Below are positions 14,996 through 21,091 of a DNA stretch of 21,091 nt, one piece after another. Position numbers and translations under genes: made by a program. The notes below the pieces were generated by a model. It made no database searches. It saw nothing but the letters and a program-made list of their open reading frames with translations, and was not told the DNA's origin. The stretch is from an uncultured Caryophanales bacterium. Its GTDB lineage: Bacteria > Bacillota_I > Bacilli_A > RF39 > UBA660. The stretch lies in the NCBI GenBank assembly GCA_947303225.1, contig CAMYXG010000006.1:1-21091 (forward strand). Reading direction: 5' to 3'. The stretch's first letter is position 1, and every line of letters starts with the position of its first letter.

Positions 14996-17900
14996 TTAAG
15001 CGCAATTCTCATTTGTAGTTGCTGTGGTATCTTCACTATTCGTTGGACTATTATTTTTGCAAATATAGCCTCCACTTCTAGTGAAAGTTGATCCATTTGC
15101 TTTATCTACTCCTCCACTTGCTGTTGCAGTATTTTTTTTGATGGTTCCTGCTGTCATTACAACTTTTCCATATGCTCCGATTCGAACTCCACCGCCTTTT
15201 CCTTTTGGTGCTTTATTACTTGCAATAACGGTGTAAGATCCTTTTAGATTTGTGGTTCCATTGGTAGCGATTCCACCGCCACCCCAGTTGTTATCAGTTC
15301 CATCAGCGTTACTAGTATTTGATGAAATGGTACAGCTTGCATTTACATTTAACGTGCAATCTTTATATACATAGATTCCACCACCACTAGATGTTGCTGT
15401 ATTGCTTGAAATTGTAACTGCTTTTATACCACATGTGCCATAGCAGAACATTCCCCCACCAACATTCTGGGCTGTATTGTTTTTAATGGTTCCTCCTGTA
15501 ATGGAAAGAGTTATTCCTCCTACTCCTCCACCATTTTTTGTTGCGGTATTATTAGAAAATGTTCCACCTGATATTGCACAACTAGTAGCATCATCTCCAC
15601 TCCAAACGCCTGCTCCACTAGTTCCTTTATTATAACTGATGGTTCCTCCGGATATTGTACATGCTCCTTGACACATTACTCCTCCACCAGTTGTATTTGA
15701 TGTATTCGCATTGGCACTACTTCCACCGATTGTTCCTCCACTCATTTTATAGGTTCCTTTTACATAAAAAGCCCCTCCAGAATAAGTGGTACTCTTATTT
15801 TTTATATAAGAACCAGCTGTTTGCGTTACTGTGGAATATGGATTAATAGAAACGGCTCCTCCAGTCTTTGCACTATTACCAGAAATCGTCACTGCTCCTA
15901 GTGTTAATGTAGATTTCAAGGCGGATGTACTATTTACTAGCATCCCTCCTCCTCCATTTGTAGCAGTATTATTAGAGATTGTTCCACCGGTAATCGAGGC
16001 AACGGAAGCAATAGAGTTTGTTTCATTAAATGTAAGGTTTAAGCCACCACCAGATGTTCCAGATGAATTTCCGGTAATGGTTCCTCCCGTCATAGTAAAT
16101 TTATTTGCGGATAGTATTCCACCACCACTTCCTGTGGCAACATTGTTACTAATTGTTCCTCCTGTTATTTTAAGTGTTCCGTATGAATATATTCCTGCTC
16201 CCGAACTGACAGTAGCTGTTCCTTTATTTCCTGTGATTGTTCCACTAGACATTGTAACAGTACTCGCTGTGTTACCTGACATAATACCTCCTCCACTTAG
16301 TGCGGTATTATTCGATATCGTTCCTCCAGCTAATGTTAATGTTTTTGTATTAATAACGGCTCCTCCCGAATTAGAATTAACTGATTTCGTCAGTGTTGCT
16401 CCTGAATTGATGTTTAAGGTTCCCGCATTACTTATCAAGGCTTTTGTCGCAGATACATTATTTCCATTTATTGTAACATTGGTTAAATTCAGTGTTCCAC
16501 TAGAATTATTCATTAAAAAGCCATCGGTAAATGAACCTCCTCGAATTAAACTAAAGTTACTTGAATAAGCACATGCTGTATCACTTGACTTTGTACAACT
16601 CGTCAAGGTAATAGTCTTTCCTCCGTTCATGGTTGTGACGGCTGTTTGTGTTATATTGCTCATTAAATAGATTGTTGCGGTAGAAGCTGCTTCTGTATAT
16701 GCTTTAGATACTGTCTTGTATGGTTTTGCTATCGTTCCATATCCACTCGTGTCATTTCCACTTGAAGAGACATATAGCTTTGTACTATCTCGCCATACGG
16801 CATATAAATTTACGGTTGCTCCAGATGTTGTGGATAAATCTGTAACTGCCTGTCCATTTGTATAGGTAACGGCTCCCGTTGATGTCGTTGCCCATCCTAA
16901 GAATTTATAATTTGTTTTTGTAAATCCATTAGAAGTTAACGTGCAACTTTGACCAATGGTACAAACAACATTTGCTGTTGATCCACCAGTGTTTCCATTT
17001 CCATTAAATTTAATCGTATATTTTTGAACTCCACTAGAATCAATCAATTTCCATTTCTGTTTAGTTGAATTATCACAAGCATATAATTGAATATTCTGGT
17101 TATTTGCTGCAGTACCGTTTAGAAGATCCATACAAGTAGATGAATCATTAGCATTTCTAATATAATAATAAGAAGAACCTGCCGGTAATAAACCCCATTG
17201 TTGATTTCCAACTACATCGGCAGCATATCCAATAACATTGCTTCCGTTACTGGTTGTTCCATCTTTTACTCCTATGTAGAATGCGTTATTAATTAGGCTA
17301 CAAAATCTATAATACACAATTCCATCATAGACTCCTGATGGTAATAATCTCCATTTTTCTCTATTTGTAGAATCATTTTGATATAGATTAATATTTGTAA
17401 GATTTGTTGTTGATCCACCATTTACATTAACAACATAGTTATTGTTCACGCCACTTGCTACATAATAAATAGTATAGTCTGCAATGTGGTTTGCATTTAC
17501 ATCATATAAGGAAGAAGCTGCATTATTTCTTAAACTAATATTATAAGTTGTATAATTTGTTGGTGATGTATTACTTCTTATATTTCCTCCACTAATGTTA
17601 AAAGTTCCATTTACTCTAATTCCTCCACCTAAATTTTCAGTTGCTGTATTTCCTGTGATGGAACCTCCTGACATGGTGCATGTTCCACTGCAGAATAATC
17701 CTCCTCCATATGTTCTTGCTGTATTGTTCGAAATCGTTCCATTTGACATTTCAAAATTGCCCGATACATGCAATCCACCACCATATCCGTCTCCTGTGGT
17801 TGCTTGATTATTACTAATTGTTCCTCCAGATATTTCGATAGAGCTAGTTGCTCCTCCATGTATTCCTCCACCACGATTTACTGCGGTATTTCCTGTAATC

Positions 17901-20590
17901 GTTCCTCCAGATATTGTTACTGAAAAAGACGTTGTAATGCCGCCACCATAACTTGCTGCTGTATTATTAGATATTTCTCCTCCTGTCATTATAAATGATG
18001 CGGATAAATCTTCTGTACCATAAACCGATACTCCTCCACCATGTAATCCACTTGAATTACCTGTAATAGTTCCTCCGTTTAATTGAAATACGCCAGCTCT
18101 TTCCGTAGTTGCAGTTATATGAAGTCCACTTCCTGAATTATCCGATGTATTATTTGAAATAATTCCATCATCCATCACTAAGTCACCTGAACTCCAGATT
18201 CCTCCTCCTAATCCAGTAGCATGATTACTTGTAATGGTTCCGGAATGAATCGTTACAGTTCCTTCGTAATCATAAATTCCAGCTCCTCTATCTCCTTCAT
18301 TGTTACTGATAATAGCTCCATTTACTTCTACTATTCCATTGATATTAGAAACAGCTCCTCCACGACCACTATTTTTTCCTCTTTTTAGTGTTGTTCCAGT
18401 ATTTAGATTTAAAGTAGTTGTATTGTTAATCATTGGTGATGTTGAAGATACATTATTTCCATCTACTGTAATGGTATTTAAAGTAAGTGTTCCATTTTCA
18501 ATACTAATTACATTATCTGTTAAACTATTTCCTCTTGTTATAGTATTTGCGGTAGATGTTGGACAAGATGTATTACTTTCTTTGGTACAACTTGTTATGG
18601 TTATATTTTTATTATAATTCATTCGGAATTTGTTATTTTGTGTAATATTGGTCATAACATATATGGTGGAATCTGCTTCTGACATCTCGTATGCTTTTCT
18701 TAATGTGGCATATGGTTCTTCGATAGATCCACATCCTGTTGTATCATTTCCACTTGATGAAACATATAATGCATTAAATGATACTCGGTAACGACTACTG
18801 ACAACAATTTCTCCCACTGTTACAGATGCTTGTACAATTCCTGATGAGGTAAATGGTACTTCTGCTGTTGTATCATTTACTACAACCTCTGTTTCATTAT
18901 TCTTTTTATATTTACAAATATAAGTCGTTCCACATCCTTCTGGATAAGTAATTGTAACTGTTTTTACTCCGTTTTCGATTTCTGACTCATCAAAAGTTGG
19001 TGGATTTGGTCTTCCGGTTGATACAATATATGGATTTTCCATACTTCCGTCTCCACCACTATATGTTGTATTAACCTTTAAAGAAATGGCTGGTCTAAGT
19101 CCTGCAGTTCCTCCTATAGCGTTTCCTCCAATTTCTCCACTATCTCCAACAATATTACCAGTTACTGCTCCATTGATATATCCCATTGGAGACATTAACC
19201 AATAGCTGCTTCCTGTCATTCGTGCCTTTGAATTGTTTAATAGATTTTCTTCTGCTGAAGACATTAGTCCAATTGGACTTGTGATTCTTGCACTACTATT
19301 TCCAATGCTAAATCTATCTGTTGTATTTACACAACTTAGATTCGTTGTTGGAACATATTCTCCAAATTGAATTCCTTCTCCTACAATTCCATTACTTGGA
19401 CTCCATGCTTTTAATTCTTTTATTATTCGATTATTACAATATACGGTATCTTCTAGAAATTCATGATATGTCGATAAATTTTTTTCATACCATGCTTCTA
19501 TTGCTGTTTTGATTGTTGAACTATTTGTATTTACAGTTCCACTACTTAACATCTCGGTTAAAGCATCATTTATATTCTTTCCTCCTGTAAGAGTTATTGC
19601 CTTAACATTTACTGAATCAACGTAGTCATATACATAATATAGTGTTGTACAAGTTCCTGTATTATTTCCACATGTATAATGATGTGCATTTAAACTTGCT
19701 TTTTTTTCGTCTGTATCGAAACCGCTAATTCCTACCTTATCACTTCCTAGGGTATAAGTTCCATTACTATAAGTAAAACTACTTGCATATTGATATTCTG
19801 AATTAGTTGGAGTATTTAAAATAGTTTCCTCATAATTACTATTATGCATATATCCTACTGAAGAAAGAGATGTTTCGTGACTCTTTTGAAAAGATAATGT
19901 TCCAAATTCATAATATGGAGAATTGGCATTCATAGATACTACAACTCCACTACTATCTGAAATATAGTCTTCTACAAGATAAAGAGTCTCACAAGAATCA
20001 TTGGTAGTTGATTTACATGTATATTTTCCAACTAAACTTTCATAAGTACTAGAATTCCAATTAGAGGAAGATACTACTCCTTCCAATGTAAACGTATTAC
20101 TATTACTATCATAATCATAATTCGTACCATAGTAATAACCATTTGAAAAAGAAGTTGCTTCACTCGATGCGTATCCTACTCCATTTGATCGAGAATTCGA
20201 ACATTGATTTCCGGAAGCTACTCCATTATAAATCATTTTAACTCCACCAGTATCGGTTGTTCTTAGCATTTGCCAGCAATGTCCCGCAAATAAGACATTT
20301 ATTTTATCTTGAAGAGCCATTCCTTCTTCGTCAGAAGATGCTGTATAGTAATAGATTGCCTTATCACCATTTCCTGTAGGAGAATCTTGATGAGGATTAT
20401 TATATTCACTAGCTAAGCCATTATTTAATGCTTCTTTTTTTATGACATCATACAAAAGATTGTCATATAGATATGACATATCTCCACTTACCATTAAGTC
20501 TTGTTGTAAGGCAGAATAACCTATTGATAGAAACGTAAAAAGACTAGTAATGATAAACAAAAAAATTGTATTTAATCTTTTCCTTGTCAT
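14996..20590 (-). CDS. Giant secreted adhesin-like protein with beta-helix, ricin-lectin and InlB-type repeats
   Basis: A 1,864-residue exported protein, probably an adhesin or glycan-binding surface protein. The leader (hydrophobic segment ending in IGYSAL) resembles the SipW-type leader of the 207-1343 product. An N-terminal region (about 30-520) ends with YWLMSP...GLRPAISLK...ENPYIV, a pattern seen in DUF6273-like domains. Then follow: a module starting LYVSSSGNDT (about 608) leading to beta-helix repeats (about 757-1004); a ricin-type lectin region with QQW and QKW (about 1050-1185); an InlB/Flg_new-type repeat ending LYAVW (about 1188-1265); and a second LYVSSSGNDT module with beta-helix repeats to about 1845. 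No LPXTG, membrane segment or other anchor is seen at the C-terminus. An ATG at 20638 is rejected: it lies in the -35 box, whereas the ATG at 20590 has AGGTGAG just upstream. Confidence 0.85.
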   Translation of the reverse strand: MTRKRLNTIFLFIITSLFTFLSIGYSALQQDLMVSGDMSYLYDNLLYDVIKKEALNNGLASEYNNPHQDSPTGNGDKAIYYYTASSDEEGMALQDKINVLFAGHCWQMLRTTDTGGVKMIYNGVASGNQCSNSRSNGVGYASSEATSFSNGYYYGTNYDYDSNSNTFTLEGVVSSSNWNSSTYESLVGKYTCKSTTNDSCETLYLVEDYISDSSGVVVSMNANSPYYEFGTLSFQKSHETSLSSVGYMHNSNYEETILNTPTNSEYQYASSFTYSNGTYTLGSDKVGISGFDTDEKKASLNAHHYTCGNNTGTCTTLYYVYDYVDSVNVKAITLTGGKNINDALTEMLSSGTVNTNSSTIKTAIEAWYEKNLSTYHEFLEDTVYCNNRIIKELKAWSPSNGIVGEGIQFGEYVPTTNLSCVNTTDRFSIGNSSARITSPIGLMSSAEENLLNNSKARMTGSSYWLMSPMGYINGAVTGNIVGDSGEIGGNAIGGTAGLRPAISLKVNTTYSGGDGSMENPYIVSTGRPNPPTFDESEIENGVKTVTITYPEGCGTTYICKYKKNNETEVVVNDTTAEVPFTSSGIVQASVTVGEIVVSSRYRVSFNALYVSSSGNDTTGCGSIEEPYATLRKAYEMSEADSTIYVMTNITQNNKFRMNYNKNITITSCTKESNTSCPTSTANTITRGNSLTDNVISIENGTLTLNTITVDGNNVSSTSPMINNTTTLNLNTGTTLKRGKNSGRGGAVSNINGIVEVNGAIISNNEGDRGAGIYDYEGTVTIHSGTITSNHATGLGGGIWSSGDLVMDDGIISNNTSDNSGSGLHITATTERAGVFQLNGGTITGNSSGLHGGGVSVYGTEDLSASFIMTGGEISNNTAASYGGGITTSFSVTISGGTITGNTAVNRGGGIHGGATSSIEISGGTISNNQATTGDGYGGGLHVSGNFEMSNGTISNNTARTYGGGLFCSGTCTMSGGSITGNTATENLGGGIRVNGTFNISGGNIRSNTSPTNYTTYNISLRNNAASSLYDVNANHIADYTIYYVASGVNNNYVVNVNGGSTTNLTNINLYQNDSTNREKWRLLPSGVYDGIVYYRFCSLINNAFYIGVKDGTTSNGSNVIGYAADVVGNQQWGLLPAGSSYYYIRNANDSSTCMDLLNGTAANNQNIQLYACDNSTKQKWKLIDSSGVQKYTIKFNGNGNTGGSTANVVCTIGQSCTLTSNGFTKTNYKFLGWATTSTGAVTYTNGQAVTDLSTTSGATVNLYAVWRDSTKLYVSSSGNDTSGYGTIAKPYKTVSKAYTEAASTATIYLMSNITQTAVTTMNGGKTITLTSCTKSSDTACAYSSNFSLIRGGSFTDGFLMNNSSGTLNLTNVTINGNNVSATKALISNAGTLNINSGATLTKSVNSNSGGAVINTKTLTLAGGTISNNTALSGGGIMSGNTASTVTMSSGTITGNKGTATVSSGAGIYSYGTLKITGGTISNNVATGSGGGILSANKFTMTGGTITGNSSGTSGGGLNLTFNETNSIASVASITGGTISNNTATNGGGGMLVNSTSALKSTLTLGAVTISGNSAKTGGAVSINPYSTVTQTAGSYIKNKSTTYSGGAFYVKGTYKMSGGTIGGSSANANTSNTTGGGVMCQGACTISGGTISYNKGTSGAGVWSGDDATSCAISGGTFSNNTATKNGGGVGGITLSITGGTIKNNTAQNVGGGMFCYGTCGIKAVTISSNTATSSGGGIYVYKDCTLNVNASCTISSNTSNADGTDNNWGGGGIATNGTTNLKGSYTVIASNKAPKGKGGGVRIGAYGKVVMTAGTIKKNTATASGGVDKANGSTFTRSGGYICKNNSPTNSEDTTATTNENCA
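15105..16372 (-). repeat. Second beta-helix repeat block of the adhesin
   Basis: About 15 degenerate units of the type GGTISNNTAxxxGGGI, each about 20-30 residues, in the C-terminal part of the adhesin. This is the usual look of right-handed parallel beta-helix/Pmp-like surface repeats. Two units carry MCQGAC or FCYGTC Cys pairs. Confidence 0.8.
17570..18370 (-). repeat. First beta-helix repeat block of the adhesin
   Basis: About ten units of the same GGTITGNTAxxxGGGI type. Together with the preceding LYVSSSGNDT segment it forms a module that is repeated about 2 kb downstream in the gene, pointing to an internal duplication. One unit carries the FCSGTC pair. Confidence 0.8.
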
Positions 20591-20594
20591 ATTC

Positions 20595-20638
20595 TCACCT
20601 ATTATTTTTATTATAACATTATAAAATGTTTTATACAA
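20595..20638 (-). promoter_or_regulatory. Promoter and ribosome site of the giant adhesin gene
   Basis: On the minus strand TTGTAT (20633-20638) and TATAAT (20610-20615) are 17 bases apart, with TGT giving an extended -10 element. AGGTGA (20595-20600) follows, four bases before the ATG at 20590. The element excludes the upstream in-frame ATG at 20638. Confidence 0.8.
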
Positions 20639-20639
20639 T

Positions 20640-20670
20640 CTAAAAAAAGAATATTACTATTCTTTTTTTT
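20640..20670 (-). terminator. Intrinsic terminator of the M48-like gene
   Basis: A 12-base-pair A/T-rich stem (20642-20653 with 20658-20669), four-base loop, ending in T on the minus strand. The TAA stop codon (20669-20671) overlaps the first arm. Confidence 0.8.
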
Positions 20671-21091
20671 AGATAATAATTGGTATAATACTAATAATTA
20701 TAGCAATTATGTATAAGAATTTTGCTAAAGAATAAGTCCATATTGTTTTTTCTTTACCATCTATTTCATATGTTTTTATTTCTACATATGGAACTGGACT
20801 TCTTCGATACCATCCCTTTACTTTTATTGGTTTATCTATATTATTTTGATTTTTAAATAAAGCAAATATTTTATTAATTATAAATAATGGTTGATTATAA
20901 TCTAGGAAAATAATTCCTGAATCATCTTTTAATGTCATATCTTCATTAAAGATATATCCTGGATCTCCTCTACCTATTATCTTTCCGTTTAATTCACATG
21001 ATATTGAGGTAATCTTTGATACTTTTACTTCACCTATTAAATCTTTAACTGTAGTCTGTTTATAACCTTTTCTATGTGATCTATTAAATGC
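20669..21091 (-). CDS. C-terminal part of an M48-family metallopeptidase-like protein (5' truncated)
   Basis: The frame stays open from the stop at 20669 to the window edge, about 140 codons, so this is the 3' end of a longer gene and the ATG at 20938 is internal. The segment ELNGKIIGRGDPGYIFNED, followed by DSGIIFLDYNQP and GWYRRSPVPYVEIKT, matches what I recall of the conserved C-terminal region of certain HtpX-like M48 metalloproteases (GRG-PG---SED---D--GIIFLDY-QP). The last 20 residues are a hydrophobic, Ile-rich membrane segment. The catalytic HExxH part would lie outside the window, so activity cannot be judged. It ends in its own terminator. Confidence 0.7.
   Translation of the reverse strand, partial: AFNRSHRKGYKQTTVKDLIGEVKVSKITSISCELNGKIIGRGDPGYIFNEDMTLKDDSGIIFLDYNQPLFIINKIFALFKNQNNIDKPIKVKGWYRRSPVPYVEIKTYEIDGKEKTIWTYSLAKFLYIIAIIISIIPIII

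Noticed and set aside
15831..16568. A 245-codon plus-strand open frame rich in Pro, Val and Ile inside the adhesin gene
   Set aside because: It is the antisense shadow of the Gly-rich GGG(I/L) repeats, which read as PPP on the other strand. It has no promoter or ribosome site, and the minus-strand gene is clearly real.
15000..18400. CRISPR-like array suggested by regular repeats
   Set aside because: The repeats are degenerate, in frame, and encode beta-helix units within one long gene, without unique spacers of constant length.
17595..18617. Further plus-strand open frames and an 81-codon minus-strand frame across the first beta-helix block
   Set aside because: They are shadow frames of the same repetitive coding sequence, with low-complexity products and no initiation signals.
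20588..20638. ATG at 20638 as the start of the giant adhesin gene
   Set aside because: It lies inside the -35 box of a good promoter and has no ribosome site. The ATG at 20590 has AGGTGAG upstream and gives a proper signal-peptide start.

Overview
The window is AT-rich, and every gene I can support lies on the minus strand. The gene set and signals point to a low-GC Gram-positive bacterium (Bacilli/Firmicutes, plausibly one of the small-genome gut lineages such as RF39 or a relative of Erysipelotrichales; this placement is an inference). It has a cell wall, because it encodes a sortase and an LCP-family protein. It appears to use the standard bacterial code: TGA ends the sortase gene at a sensible point. 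Promoters are close to the sigma-A consensus, most with exactly 17 bases between the boxes.

Read in transcription order (right to left): the 5'-truncated C-terminal end of an M48-type metallopeptidase (20669-21091) ends in a strong terminator. A very large secreted adhesin-like protein follows (14996-20590), with two beta-helix modules separated by ricin-type lectin and InlB/Flg_new-type domains. Next comes a tightly overlapping three-gene sortase cassette (12932-14893): a small secreted protein with a sorting-signal-like C-terminus, a sortase with a TTG start, and a four-helix membrane protein with a His-rich tail. An LCP-family protein with three N-terminal membrane segments follows (11409-12818). 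Then comes a two-gene unit of poorly known proteins (10305-11328), one with a CFI-box-like motif and an N-terminal Cys cluster.

A dTMP kinase (9583-10251) is followed by the most notable regulatory element of the window. This is a leader at 9414-9527 that matches the yybP-ykoY (Mn2+) riboswitch in conserved loops and helices, with an overlapping terminator and antiterminator. It sits in front of an SPFH/prohibitin-like membrane protein (8609-9400), not the usual Mn2+ exporter. A double zinc-ribbon membrane protein (7003-8526) and an unrecognised AT-rich gene (6095-6883) come next. The topoisomerase IV operon parE-parC follows (5931 to 1435). Last is a second secreted protein with a SipW/TasA-like leader (207-1343), whose 3' end is distinctly richer in G+C.

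The window combines housekeeping genes (topoisomerase IV, dTMP kinase) with cell-surface functions (adhesin, sortase cassette, LCP protein, TasA-like protein) and membrane-organisation genes (SPFH and zinc-ribbon proteins). Intergenic space is small, and in several units the stop codon lies inside the terminator hairpin. No tRNA, rRNA, CRISPR array or insertion sequence was seen, and no gap between genes exceeds about 210 bases.
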